Origin: Bryobacterales bacterium
Lineage (GTDB): Bacteria; Acidobacteriota; Terriglobia; Bryobacterales; UBA6623
Assembly: GCA_028819255.1 (NCBI GenBank)
Contig: JAPPMB010000068.1
Span: 18,079-59,849 of the forward strand
Reading direction: 5' to 3'
DNA: 41,771 bases
In this document: piece after piece, positions 1 through 10,817 of the stretch
Layout: every line of letters starts with the position of its first letter
Position numbering within the stretch: position 1 is the first letter of the stretch
The notes under the pieces: model-generated
Database searches by the model: none
What the model was told of the DNA's origin: nothing
Seen by the model: the letters and a program-made list of their open reading frames with translations, nothing else
Translations under genes and position numbers: made by a program

Positions 1-28
1 CTTGGGGTTGCCCCCGCCGGGGCGCCAC

Positions 29-1147
29 CTATAAAATCCCCCGGGCCCCCACCCCCCCGGCGGGGGCCTGCCGGGGGGGCCAGGGCTGCCAGTCGAAGGA
101 GGGGGCCTGCGGAAAGTACTCCGCGACGAACGTCGGGGCCACGCCCTGGGCCAGGAATCCGATCCCCACACCCAGCGCGCTCCCCAGGAAGCCCAGTGCC
201 AGCGTCTGCAGCAGAAACACTCTCAGGACCAGTCCCGAGGTCGCCCCGTAGCACTTCATGATCGCGATGGTGTCGAGGCGCTGCTGGAGGTGCGAGTGCA
301 CGACCATAGCGACGCCCAGGCCTCCGACGGCCAGCGCCAGCAGGCTGACGAGGCTGAGAAAGCCCGTGGTCCGGTCCAGGCCGCGGCGGATCCGCGGGCT
401 CGTCTCGCGGAAGTCGGTGATCCGCGCTCCCTCGATGCCGGCGTCGATGGCGGCGCGCGCCTCGTCGACCGTCACGCCCTCCTGCGGGAGTCGGACCAGG
501 AAGCGCCGCGAGGCGCGGCTGCCGAACTGCACCAGGCCTGTCCGCCGCAGCGCCTCATTGGAGACCATCGCCCGGGGCCCGAAGTTGATCGATCCGGTCA
601 TCCGGTCCGGCTCGAGCAGCACGATCGCGCCCAGCCGGAAGTCGGCTTCTCCCAGCCGCACCTTCTCGCCCACCTCTGCGCCCAGGCGGACCAGCAGGTC
701 CTGCGATGCGAGCACCACGTCGTCCGTGAGCGCCTCGCGCAGCGTCTGCCCGGTCGAGAGCCGCACCTCCCCGTAGTACGGGTAGGCCGAGGGGTCGACC
801 GCCTTGAGGTTGACCGCGAGGGGGCGGGGAAGCGAGTGCCCGCCCATCATGGTCATCAGCTCCGTGACGCGCGTCACCCCCGCGCCGCGCCGGGAGAGAT
901 CCGCGAGGACGGCCAGCTCCCCTTCGTCCGGATCGTGGCTGATCGATGCGCTCAGGTCTGCGGCCAGCAGCGTCCGGGCGTCGCGCAGCAGCATCTCCTG
1001 GAATGCGGCGCAGTAGCCCCGCACCCCGCTCAGCGCCGCGACGCCCGCGCTGATCGCGAGGATCGCGAAGAGGAACTTGACCTTGGCCGCGCCGAGGTCC
1101 CGCCAGGCGAGCCTGGCCGAAAGGCGCCATGCGTTCGAATGCTGCAT
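29..1147 (-). CDS. FtsX/MacB-type ABC transporter permease, N-terminal part (truncated at contig end)
   Basis: This is the N-terminal ~350 residues of a large ABC-transporter permease of the YbbP/FtsX type, which normally exports or extracts lipophilic molecules at the inner membrane with a separate ATPase. One membrane segment lies near residues 24-42. A periplasmic MacB_PCD-like domain follows at about 45-245, then two membrane segments at about 268-290 and 308-340 flanking the family's conserved turn with the motif IMKCYGAT. Full-length relatives have ~800 residues and a second FtsX domain. Here the frame becomes implausible after about residue 350 (Pro/Gly-rich tail) and stops at 29, inside a stretch of long C and G runs, so the end is probably sequencing or assembly error at a contig edge. 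The ATG start at 1147 lies downstream of groEL, beyond its terminator. The ATPase partner is not in the window. Confidence 0.75.
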   Translation of the reverse strand: MQHSNAWRLSARLAWRDLGAAKVKFLFAILAISAGVAALSGVRGYCAAFQEMLLRDARTLLAADLSASISHDPDEGELAVLADLSRRGAGVTRVTELMTMMGGHSLPRPLAVNLKAVDPSAYPYYGEVRLSTGQTLREALTDDVVLASQDLLVRLGAEVGEKVRLGEADFRLGAIVLLEPDRMTGSINFGPRAMVSNEALRRTGLVQFGSRASRRFLVRLPQEGVTVDEARAAIDAGIEGARITDFRETSPRIRRGLDRTTGFLSLVSLLALAVGGLGVAMVVHSHLQQRLDTIAIMKCYGATSGLVLRVFLLQTLALGFLGSALGVGIGFLAQGVAPTFVAEYFPQAPSFDWQPWPPRQAPAGGVGARGIL

Positions 1148-1204
1148 TCCTTAGCGTAAGCGAGTGGTTCCGCGGGAGGCCCTCGGCCGTGCAAGGCAAG
1201 GCCC

Positions 1205-1241
1205 AAGGACAAAGCCCCGCCCGCAGGACGCGGACGGGGCT
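1205..1241 (-). terminator. Probable intrinsic terminator after groEL
   Basis: On the minus strand, 33 nt past the groEL stop, 1241-1213 forms a 12-bp stem with one T-G wobble (arms AGCCCCGTCCGC and GCGGGCGGGGCT, loop GTCCT). A short T-rich run TTGTCCTT follows. The run is interrupted, so efficiency is uncertain, but the position suits the end of the groES-groEL transcript. Confidence 0.55.
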
Positions 1242-1273
1242 GGGACACGGGCGGGCCGCCGGCCCGCCGGCTG

Positions 1274-3219
<1,946 letters not shown>

Positions 3220-3297
3220 TGTGATTGGTTCCTCCTGGGAATCAGATTGTGGGGATTGGGAAATGGGCAGCGCGCTAGATCATGCCGCTGCTCATGA

Positions 3298-3322
3298 AAC
3301 TTGATGCAGGCGCTATCAAGTT
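3298..3322. promoter_or_regulatory. HAIR-like inverted repeat downstream of the groES promoter
   Basis: A perfect 8-bp inverted repeat, AACTTGAT, 9-nt spacer, ATCAAGTT, lies 79-103 nt upstream of the groES start codon. It begins about 5 nt after the predicted +1, the classic place for a repressor. It is not CIRCE (arms would be TTAGCACTC/GAGTGCTAA). The outer CTTGA and TCAAG half-sites are spaced exactly as in the HspR-associated inverted repeat CTTGAGT-N7-ACTCAAG; only the two inner bases of each arm differ. Binding by an HspR-type heat-shock repressor is an inference. Confidence 0.6.
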
Positions 3323-3333
3323 CAGGTGCTTAC

Positions 3334-3362
3334 AGTGTACAGGCGCCGCCCGTCCCTGTCAA
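3334..3362 (-). promoter_or_regulatory. Sigma-70-type promoter for groES-groEL
   Basis: On the minus strand, a perfect -35 TTGACA (3362-3357) is separated by exactly 17 nt from a -10 TACACT (3339-3334). Predicted +1 is near 3327, giving a leader of ~108 nt that contains the inverted repeat at 3298-3322. The same TACACT hexamer precedes tRNA-Gly, the gldA-like gene and the ThuA-like gene in this window. Confidence 0.7.
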
Positions 3363-3452
3363 CCGCCTTCCGCGGCGGAGCGGGCCGCCGCGGGGGGGGG
3401 GCCTGATGCGGCGGGTCGCGGCAAAGTGGCAGAATGGGAGGAACGCCGAGCC

Positions 3453-4499
3453 ATGTTCCGGTTCGAGTCGCCTTGGATGTTCCTTCTGCTGGTGCCCCTG
3501 GCGGCACTGATCGTGTGGCGCCGCAGCGACCGGGTCCGGCTGCGGTTCTCCTCCACGGCCGCGGCGGCCGGCGTCCGGGGCTCCCGCCGGGCCCGGATGG
3601 CCCGCCTGCCCCTGCTCCTGCGCGCGCTCGCCCTCGTGGCCCTCGTCACCGCGCTGGCCCGTCCGCAGCACGGCACCGAGCGCGCCCGGGAGGTCTCCCA
3701 GGGCGTGGCGGTCGCGATGGTCGTCGACCGTTCGTCCAGCATGGGCGAGAGGATGCGCCTCGGGGGGCGGGCCGTGACCCGTCTTGAAGCCGTCAAGCGC
3801 GTCTTCCGGGAGTTCGTGGACCCGGTCGAGGGCCAAATGGGCGGCCGGCCGAACGACATGATCGGGATGACCGCGTTCGCGCAGTATGCCGACTCGGTGT
3901 GTCCGCTCACGCTCTCGCACGCGACCTTGCTCCAGCTTCTGGACGCGGTGCGGCTGGCCGAGGGGCCGCTCGAGGACGGCACGGCGATCGGCGACGCCGT
4001 GGTTCTGGCGGCGGCCCGCCTGGCCAAGGCCGAGGAGTCGCTGGGCAGGGACGGAGACGGCGGCGGTTCCGACTACGAGATCGCGAGCAAGATCGTGATC
4101 CTGCTCACGGACGGCGAGAACAACGCCGGCGACCGCAGCGTCCGCGACGCCGCCGAGCTCTGCAGGCAGTGGGGCATCAAGGTCTACGCCATCGGCGTCG
4201 GGGACGAGCGCGGCCTGCAGACGCCGTTCGGCCGACTGAGCGCCCCGCTGCGGCCGGGGTTCGACGACCGCGACCTCCGCGAACTGGCCGACCGGACCGG
4301 AGGGAAGTACTGGCTGGCGACCGACGCCGACACGCTCAGATCGGTGCATGAGGAAATCGACCGGCTGGAGAAAAGCGAGTTCGAGGTGGTCCGCTTTCTC
4401 GACTACCGCGAGGCGTTTGCGCCGTGGGCGCTGGCCGGTCTCGCGATGTTATCTCTTGAGGCCTTGCTGCGTCTAACCCTCTTGAGGACGGTGCCGTGA
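3453..4499 (+). CDS. batA: BatA-type membrane protein with von Willebrand A domain
   Basis: First gene of a Bat (aerotolerance-type) operon; family members are inner-membrane proteins with a periplasmic or cytoplasmic vWA metal-binding domain. I chose the ATG at 3453 (348 residues), preceded by GGGAGGA, because the upstream extension to 3282 is not protein-like. Membrane segments lie at about 9-23, 54-68 and the C-terminus (about 312-335). The MIDAS is complete: DRSSS at 92-96, Thr177 in DGTAIGDA, and Asp220 in LLTDGENN. It overlaps the next gene by 4 nt (GTGA), implying coupled translation. It is divergent from groES with a shared upstream region. No moxR or DUF58 gene precedes it, unlike most such operons. 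Confidence 0.88.
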   Translation: MFRFESPWMFLLLVPLAALIVWRRSDRVRLRFSSTAAAAGVRGSRRARMARLPLLLRALALVALVTALARPQHGTERAREVSQGVAVAMVVDRSSSMGERMRLGGRAVTRLEAVKRVFREFVDPVEGQMGGRPNDMIGMTAFAQYADSVCPLTLSHATLLQLLDAVRLAEGPLEDGTAIGDAVVLAAARLAKAEESLGRDGDGGGSDYEIASKIVILLTDGENNAGDRSVRDAAELCRQWGIKVYAIGVGDERGLQTPFGRLSAPLRPGFDDRDLRELADRTGGKYWLATDADTLRSVHEEIDRLEKSEFEVVRFLDYREAFAPWALAGLAMLSLEALLRLTLLRTVP

Positions 4500-6595
4500 G
4501 CGATTTCCGGTTCGGCGAGGTGGAGATGCTCCACGCGCTCTGGCTTGTGCCCGCGCTGGCCGCACTGATGCTCCGCGCCGCGCGGCGGCGCCGCCGGGCC
4601 CTTGAGAAGTTCGTGGAGTCCGGCCTGCTGGCCAGGCTGGGCAGGTCGTCCATGCCCGACCCCGCCCGCCGCGTTCTCAAGTGCCTCCTGGTCCTGGCGG
4701 CGATCGGGTCCCTGGTGGTCGCGTTGGCGCGGCCGGCCTGGGACGCCGTGCGGGAGGAGGTGACGCATCGGGGCCGCGACGTAGTGTTCCTCCTGGACGT
4801 CTCCCGCAGCATGCTCGCCGAGGATCTGCCGCCGAACCGCCTCGAGCGGGCGAAGCTGGCGATCCTCGATGCCGTGGACCGGCTTGACGGGGACCGGGTG
4901 GCGCTGGCGGTCTTTGCGGGGGCGACCGTGGTCAAGTGCCCGCTCACGCTCGACTACGGCTTCTTCCGGATGGCTTTGGGCGATGTCACGACGGCCAGCG
5001 TCTCGCGCGGCGGCACGCTGATCGGGGACGGGCTGCGGACCGTCCTGCGCGACGTCTTCGACGGCAAGCGGAGCAACTTCCGCGACATCGTGCTGATCAC
5101 CGACGGCGAGGACCACGAGAGCTTTCCCGTCGAGGCCGCCGCGGAGGCGGGCGCGCTCGGAGTCCGGCTGATCGCGATCGGGCTGGGCGACGAGCGCACG
5201 GGACAGCGGGTTCCCGTCGAGGCGCCCGGCGACGCCGGCAGGACCTTCCTGACCCACGAGGGCCGCGAGGTCTGGTCCAGGCTGGACGTCGGCGCTCTGC
5301 GGGGCATGGCAGACGCCACGCCCGACGGAGTCTATCTGAACGTGTCGACTGGGTCCGTGGACCTGGGCGAGGTCTACCTCCGGCTGATCGCCTCCTCCGC
5401 GGGCCGCGAGGTCGGCACGCGCGAGCTGGAGCGGCTCGAGGAGAAGTTCCAGATCTTCCTCGCCGCATGCATTCTGCTGCTCGCGCTCGAGACTGCTCTC
5501 CGGGAGCGCCGGAGGTCCGCCCCCCGCGTCGCGGTCTGGCTGCTTGCCGCGTCCGCTGCGCCGCCGGCGGCCTCCGCCGCGTCCGTCCGCGGACTGGTGA
5601 ACGAGGGCAACGAGGCCTTCAGGACCGAGGCCTACGGCGAAGCCCTCAAGTCCTACGAGGAGGCGCTTGAACAGGATCCGGACTCTCCGCATGCGTCTCT
5701 CAACAGGGCGAACGCCCTCTACAGGACCGGCCGGTTCGCCGAGGCCGCCGACGGCTACTCGCAAGCGGTGCGCCGCAGTCTGGAGCGCGGCCTCCGCCAG
5801 CTGGAGGCCACCGGACTCCACAATCTGGGCAACGCGCTGTACCGCCAGGCCGAGGCGGCCGCCCCGACCGATCCGCGCGCGGCGATGGACCTTCTCGTGC
5901 CGGCGGCCCGCTCGTACCTGGATGCCCTGAGGGCCGATGCCCGGCGCGCGGACTCCGCGCACAATCTCGAGCTGACCAGGCGTTTCATTCATGCGCTGCG
6001 CGAGCAGGCGAACCAGCAGGGCGGCGGGCGGGACCGCAGCGACGACGCCCCCTCCGACGACGACTCGTCTTCGTCGGAGGCCATGGAGCAGGCGGCCAGT
6101 GAACAGCGGGAGCTGGCGGATGAGAGCGAGCAGCTGGAACGGGACAGGCGGGAGCAGCGGGACTCCGCCTCGCGGGAGGCGCAGCGCCAGCGGGCGCAGG
6201 ATCTGGCCGACCGGCAGGAGGACCTTCGCGAGCGCACCGAACAGCTGGCGGAGAACGCCGGCCCCGAGGCCCGGCAGCAGCTGGACCAGGCCGGCCGGCA
6301 CCAGGACCGCGCCCGGCAGGAGCTGGAACGCGCCAGGCCGGGCGAGGCCGAGAGTTCCCAGCGCCAGGCGGCCGAGGCCATGGAACGGGCTGCGCAGTCC
6401 GCAGCGGGCGGGGAGGAAGAGTCCGTGAACGCGCAGGCCGGAGAGGGCCAGTCCCCGCAAGGCGGGCGCGCGGGGGAGAGTCCGCTGGATCCGGAGGCGA
6501 CGGCGGACCGGATCCTGGCCAAGGAGCAGCAGGATCGCCGGCGCCGCCAGAGGGCGCAGCAGGTGGGCAGGGTGCCCGTGAAGAAGGACTGGTAG
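4496..6595 (+). CDS. batB: BatB/BatC fusion: vWA domain plus TPR and acidic/Gln-rich coiled tail
   Basis: 699 residues, GTG start inside the batA stop codon. N-terminal membrane segments at about 12-27 and 60-78 lead into a vWA domain with a complete MIDAS (DVSRS at 101-105, Thr174 in GGTLIGDG, Asp203 in LITDGEDH). A transmembrane helix follows at about 325-342, with a second hydrophobic stretch near 350-365. Next come TPR repeats at about 375-470, and then a long Gln/Glu/Arg-rich, probably coiled-coil region (about 480-680) ending in KKDW. In many Bat operons the vWA part (BatB) and TPR part (BatC) are separate genes, so this is a natural fusion. The function in stress tolerance or envelope integrity is inferred from the family and is not well defined biochemically. 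Confidence 0.85.
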   Translation: MSDFRFGEVEMLHALWLVPALAALMLRAARRRRRALEKFVESGLLARLGRSSMPDPARRVLKCLLVLAAIGSLVVALARPAWDAVREEVTHRGRDVVFLLDVSRSMLAEDLPPNRLERAKLAILDAVDRLDGDRVALAVFAGATVVKCPLTLDYGFFRMALGDVTTASVSRGGTLIGDGLRTVLRDVFDGKRSNFRDIVLITDGEDHESFPVEAAAEAGALGVRLIAIGLGDERTGQRVPVEAPGDAGRTFLTHEGREVWSRLDVGALRGMADATPDGVYLNVSTGSVDLGEVYLRLIASSAGREVGTRELERLEEKFQIFLAACILLLALETALRERRRSAPRVAVWLLAASAAPPAASAASVRGLVNEGNEAFRTEAYGEALKSYEEALEQDPDSPHASLNRANALYRTGRFAEAADGYSQAVRRSLERGLRQLEATGLHNLGNALYRQAEAAAPTDPRAAMDLLVPAARSYLDALRADARRADSAHNLELTRRFIHALREQANQQGGGRDRSDDAPSDDDSSSSEAMEQAASEQRELADESEQLERDRREQRDSASREAQRQRAQDLADRQEDLRERTEQLAENAGPEARQQLDQAGRHQDRARQELERARPGEAESSQRQAAEAMERAAQSAAGGEEESVNAQAGEGQSPQGGRAGESPLDPEATADRILAKEQQDRRRRQRAQQVGRVPVKKDW

Positions 6596-8518
6596 ATGTT
6601 CGGGCGCTGTCACCGCTTCGTTCTCCTCGCGGCCGCGCTCCTTCTTCCGCTCTCCGCGGAAGCCCAGGACGACCAGCTCCGCGTTGCCGCCGCGGTCCAG
6701 AGCCGCAGCGTCTACGTCGGCCAGCAGTTCCTTCTGCAGCTCCAGGTGCAGGGAACGGACCGTCCGGACCCCGTCGATGTCCGTCCGCTCGAGAGGGACT
6801 TCGTCGTCACCGAGGCCGGCGGAGGCGCCAGCAACAGCACGTCCGTGACCATCGTCGACGGCAGAATGGCGCGCCAGGTGCGTCGCGGCTACAACTTCAA
6901 CTACCGGCTGGCTGCGCGCAAGCCGGGCGAAGCGGTGATCCCGCCGCTCTCCGTGACCTCCGCCGGGCGGTCCGCTAGCACCCAGCCCCTCCGCCTGATG
7001 GTGCTGCCCCCGCAGGAGAACGATGACTTCAGGCTGCGGCTTTCGCTCTCGGAGAGCCGCGCCTACGTCGGGCAGCCGGTGACGCTGACCGTGGTCTGGC
7101 ACATCGGCCGCGAGGTGCAGGAGTTCTCCTTCACCATGCCGCTGCTCGATGACCGGCGATTCGAGGTTCTCGATCCCCCGGGGGGCGCGCGCGACGCGTC
7201 CCATCCGGACGTGATGGAGATCAGGCTCGGGGACAGGCGGGCCATCGCCCGCCGGGGAGTCGGCGAACTCGGCGGCCGCCAGTACACGGTGCTGCGGTTC
7301 GAGAAGGTCCTGGTGCCCCGCGTCGCGGGAAGCATGACCGTGCCCGAGGGAACCGTCACGTTCGCCTCTCCGCGCCCGGGGCCGTCCCGGCGCCGGGATC
7401 CGTTCGACGACTTCTTCGGCGGAAGCCTGTTCTCCGAGGCCTTCGGCCGGCGGGAGCTGGAGACGCTGGCGATTCCCTCCAATCGGCCGCGCATCGAGGT
7501 CCTGGATCTCCCGTCCGACGGACGGCCGGCGGGGTTCAACGGCTGGATCGGCGATTTCCGGCTGCGGGCGAAGGCGGAGCCGACCTCCGTGGAGGTGGGC
7601 GAGCCCATCACCCTGGGTCTGACCGTCGAGGGAGACGGAGCGCTCCACGACGCCCAGTTCCCGGCGCTCCACGAGGTTCCGGAGCTCTCGCGGGACTTCA
7701 GCGTCCCGAGCGAGATCGGAGCGGGGGAGAGCCGCGAGGGAGGAAAGGTCTTCACGCAGACGCTGCGGGCCCGACACGACCGCGTCGCCGAGATCCCCCC
7801 CATCGAACTGCCCTACTTCGATCCCGATGCCGGGGAGTACCGGATCGCGCGCAGCCAGCCCATCGCCCTCGTCGTGGCGCCCTCCAGGATCGTCACGGCC
7901 GAGGACGCCGAGGGCCTCGGCGTGAGCGCGCCGCGGCAGCTGGAGGTCGAGTCCAGGGAGCAGGGAATCGCCCACAACTACGTCGACGCCTCGGCGCTCC
8001 AGCCCATGTCCGGGGGCTGGGCGGCGCGTCTGCGCCCGCTGGGTCCGCTGCCTGTTGCGCTCTCGGTCCTGGCGGTTCCGCCCCTGCTGCTCCTTGCCAT
8101 GCAGGCGGCCCGGGCGGCCCCGGGGGCTCTGCGCCCCATCCGGCTCCTCGTCCGGTCCCGCCGCAGCCGCTGGAAGCGGCCGCTGGCGCGGATCGATGCC
8201 GAGGGCGGCGGCCCCGGCGAGGTCGCGGAAGCCGTGCTGGCCGCGTTGCGCGACTATCTCGGCTACCGCATCGGAGCGGCCGGGACCGAGGCGGCTGCGT
8301 GGACTTTCGGAGATGTCGAGCGGAGGCTGGCCGCCCTGGATCCGGACGGCTCGCGCGGACTGGCGGACGCCGCGACGCTCGGGGCGCTCGGCGACGTCTT
8401 CGAGCGCTGTGAAGCGGGAACCTACGCGGGAGCGGGACCGGCGGATGCGACCGGCAGGCGGCGGCTCGTGGAGGACGCCGCAGCGGTCATGGACCGTCTC
8501 GAGGAGGGCTGGAGTTGA
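6596..8518 (+). CDS. batD: BatD-like periplasmic protein, membrane anchored
   Basis: 640 residues; the ATG directly abuts the stop codon of batB. A signal peptide (about 1-23, ending SAEAQ) is followed by two or three tandem beta-sandwich segments typical of BatD (about 28-140, 145-260, 315-430; recurring motif VYVGQQF / AYVGQPVTL / VEVGEPITL). A transmembrane helix lies at about 485-503, and a cytoplasmic C-terminal helical part follows. A Ser/Arg-Arg-Asp-Pro-Phe-Asp-Asp-Phe-Phe-Gly segment (near 263-280) is a loop often seen in this family. It sits in the expected BatD position after the vWA proteins and overlaps the next gene by 4 nt. The role is assumed to be an envelope partner of BatA/B. 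Confidence 0.85.
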   Translation: MFGRCHRFVLLAAALLLPLSAEAQDDQLRVAAAVQSRSVYVGQQFLLQLQVQGTDRPDPVDVRPLERDFVVTEAGGGASNSTSVTIVDGRMARQVRRGYNFNYRLAARKPGEAVIPPLSVTSAGRSASTQPLRLMVLPPQENDDFRLRLSLSESRAYVGQPVTLTVVWHIGREVQEFSFTMPLLDDRRFEVLDPPGGARDASHPDVMEIRLGDRRAIARRGVGELGGRQYTVLRFEKVLVPRVAGSMTVPEGTVTFASPRPGPSRRRDPFDDFFGGSLFSEAFGRRELETLAIPSNRPRIEVLDLPSDGRPAGFNGWIGDFRLRAKAEPTSVEVGEPITLGLTVEGDGALHDAQFPALHEVPELSRDFSVPSEIGAGESREGGKVFTQTLRARHDRVAEIPPIELPYFDPDAGEYRIARSQPIALVVAPSRIVTAEDAEGLGVSAPRQLEVESREQGIAHNYVDASALQPMSGGWAARLRPLGPLPVALSVLAVPPLLLLAMQAARAAPGALRPIRLLVRSRRSRWKRPLARIDAEGGGPGEVAEAVLAALRDYLGYRIGAAGTEAAAWTFGDVERRLAALDPDGSRGLADAATLGALGDVFERCEAGTYAGAGPADATGRRRLVEDAAAVMDRLEEGWS

Positions 8519-9318
8519 GGCCGGCCGGATGGATCCTGCTCGCGGGCCTCTGGCTGGGGGGCTGCGCTGCTTTGGCCCAGCAGGGGGCCGAGGCCGTGTT
8601 CGGCGAGGCCAACCAGCATTTCCGGCAGGCGAACGATCTCCGCGAGAGCGATCCCGAGGCCGCGGCTGGGCTCTATCGCAGGGCTGCGCGGCGGTACGAG
8701 ACGCTTGTCGGGGAGTTCGGCATCCGCAACAGCAAGCTGCACTACAACCTCGGAAACGCGTACTTCCAGCTGGGCGACACCGGGCGGGCGATCCTCAACT
8801 ACCTGCTCGCGCAACGGCTTGATCCCGGCGACGCCAACGTGATCCGCAATCTCAAGTTCGCCCGGGCGAGCCGCACCGACATGCTGGACTCCTCCGCCGG
8901 CAGCCCCGCGCTGGAGACGCTTCTCTTCTGGCACTTCGAACTCTCGAGCGCCGCGCGCCTCCGACTGTTCGCGGCGGCGTGGATCGCCTTCTGGGGGCTG
9001 CTGCTGCTTCGGCGGGCCGGCAGGGAATGGGTGCCCCGCGAGATCGCGCTCGGCGCGGGGGCTGTCGGCGCGCTGATGCTTTCCTCGCTCGCTTGGGATC
9101 TGCTGGCGGAAAGCCGTTCTGTTCCCGGGGTGGTGGTCGCTGCGGAGACGGTCGCGCGCCAGGGCGACGGGCGGAGCTACGCACCGGCATTCGAGGATCC
9201 TCTGCACGCCGGAGTCGAGTTCCGGGTCCTGGAGGAGCGCCCGGGCTGGCATAGGGTGGAACTGCCGGACGGGCGGAGCTGTTGGCTCCCGGACGAGGAC
9301 ATTCGACTCGTCCGTTAG
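8515..9318 (+). CDS. batE: BatE-like TPR protein with C-terminal SH3-like domain
   Basis: 267 residues, TTG start overlapping the batD stop (TTGA), so translation is probably coupled. The N-terminus is a signal peptide that may be a lipoprotein signal (LGGC near residue 17). TPR repeats follow (about 28-115; LHYNLGNAYFQLGDTGRAI is diagnostic). Two membrane helices lie at about 148-164 and 176-192. The last ~65 residues resemble a bacterial SH3 domain, ending in GWHRVELPDGRSCWLP. This order (TPR, membrane helices, SH3) matches BatE proteins. It closes the operon; no clear terminator was seen in the following 200 bases. Confidence 0.8.
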   Translation: MRPAGWILLAGLWLGGCAALAQQGAEAVFGEANQHFRQANDLRESDPEAAAGLYRRAARRYETLVGEFGIRNSKLHYNLGNAYFQLGDTGRAILNYLLAQRLDPGDANVIRNLKFARASRTDMLDSSAGSPALETLLFWHFELSSAARLRLFAAAWIAFWGLLLLRRAGREWVPREIALGAGAVGALMLSSLAWDLLAESRSVPGVVVAAETVARQGDGRSYAPAFEDPLHAGVEFRVLEERPGWHRVELPDGRSCWLPDEDIRLVR

Positions 9319-9517
9319 GCGCGGCGGCCGTGCCACTCGGCCGTGGGGCGCTCCCGCATCGCACGACGATAGCCGGTGGACCCGGCACCTGTGTGCCGGA
9401 TGATCCGCAAGCGCGACTGCGGGATCGAACACGGAGCCCATGAAGGCGGAAGCCTTGCTCTACGAGGCATCGCAGAGCAACTGAAGCGGTTGCGCACGGC
9501 GCACGCATATAGTAAAA

Positions 9518-10817
9518 GTGACAATAGACTGTCTGGCCGTTCCCGGGAACGGATGGCGGATCGTGACCGCGGCCGAGCAACGAAACTTCAATGCCACTGT
9601 CCATGCGGGCAGGTATTTCACTCCGTACGCGGCAATCGAGGAAGAAGCCCTTTTCGCCGGGCGCCGGGACCAGCTCCTTGGCGTGACCGACGCCGTGATC
9701 CAAAAGGGGCGGCACGCAATTCTCTACGGCGAACGCGGCGCGGGCAAGACGTCGCTCTCGTCCGTCGCATCCAAGTTCCTGGATATGAGTCCCATCCTCA
9801 GCGTGCGCGTGAATTGCACCAGTACGAACACGTTCGGGTCGGCATGGATGAAGCTCTTCAGCGAGATCGAAACGATGGCGGAGCGGCCGGCGCCGGGATT
9901 CGGCAGCACCACTGCTCGACAGTCTTTTAGCGCGAGGAGCCTCTTCGAGGCAGACCGGACTCCCAACGGCGTCCGGAAGGTGCTCTCGACGCTCCCGTCG
10001 AGTTCTGTACCGATCGTGATCGTCGATGAGTTCGACCGGTTGCCCCCCGCCCCCAGGAGAGCCTTTGCCGATCTGGTGAAGATGCTGTCCGATCACGCCG
10101 TCCGCGCAACGGTCGTACTGGTCGGAGTCGCGGACAGCGTCGATGAGCTCATTGCGGAACACGAGTCGGTGGAGTGCGCATTGAGCCAGATACGATTGCC
10201 CCGAATGTCCGGATCGGAGATCCGCCGGATCGTCGAGAACGGCATGAACGGCCTCAAGCTGGAACTCGAAGAGCAGGCTGAGGACAGGATCGTGCTGCTG
10301 TCCCAAGGCCTGCCCCACTATGCCCACCTCCTTGGCCTCCACGCGGCCAGGTCAGCACTCTTACGAGGGAAAGGAGCCGCCCTCAAGCTCTCGGATGTGG
10401 ACCGTTCCGTCAGAAAGGGCCTTGCAAGTGCGCAGCAAAGCACTCGGAACGCGCTTTCACAAGGCGACCAGCAGTCCGCGCCCCGAAAACCTGTACAAGC
10501 AGGTCCTATCCGCTTGCGCACTGGCCAGGACTGATGAACTGGGCTACTTTGCCGCCGTCGACGTGCGAGGTCCGATGCAGGGAATCACGGGTCGGCAGTA
10601 TGGCATCCCTGCGTTCGCCAGGCACCTCAATCAGTTCTGCGGCGAGAGGCGCGGGAGGATCCTGGAGCGGATCGGAATCCCCCGTCGCTATCGCTTCAGG
10701 TTCAGGAATCCGCTGATGCAGCCGTTTATCATCATGAAGGGACTGGATTCGGAAATGCTCGCGCCCGAAATGCTGCGGCCGCACGATGGTTCTGAAGGGA
10801 AAACTCGGCGTTCGTAG
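9518..10817 (+). pseudogene. AAA (ORC/Cdc6-like) ATPase, interrupted by a frameshift
   Basis: Two frames together give one ~430-residue P-loop ATPase. Frame 1 (GTG at 9518, or GTG at 9563) carries Walker A GERGAGKT (71-78), Walker B IVIVDEFDRL (near 166-175), and the helical lid up to about residue 312 (AQQSTRNA). The reading then jumps at about 10454 to the frame beginning FHKATSSPRPENLYKQ, which continues with a probable winged-helix end (DELGYFAAVDVRGPM, RRYRFRFRNPLMQPFIIM) to 10817. One extra base explains the shift; without it frame 1 ends at 10534 in unrelated residues. It may be a sequencing error or a true pseudogene. Relatives are orphan ATPases of unknown role. It stands alone between the bat operon and a long non-coding stretch, suggesting acquired DNA. 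Confidence 0.75.

Noticed and set aside
3298..3322. CIRCE element for HrcA upstream of groES
   Set aside because: The arms are AACTTGAT/ATCAAGTT, not the TTAGCACTC/GAGTGCTAA of CIRCE; only the 9-nt spacer is shared.
4403..7975. 1190-residue minus-strand ORF opposite the bat operon
   Set aside because: Shadow of batA/batB/batD; composition follows the sense codons and there is no recognisable domain.
9319..9517. GTTCGATCCC-like sequence on the minus strand near 9420, possibly a tRNA T-arm
   Set aside because: No matching acceptor or anticodon stems around it, so not a tRNA.
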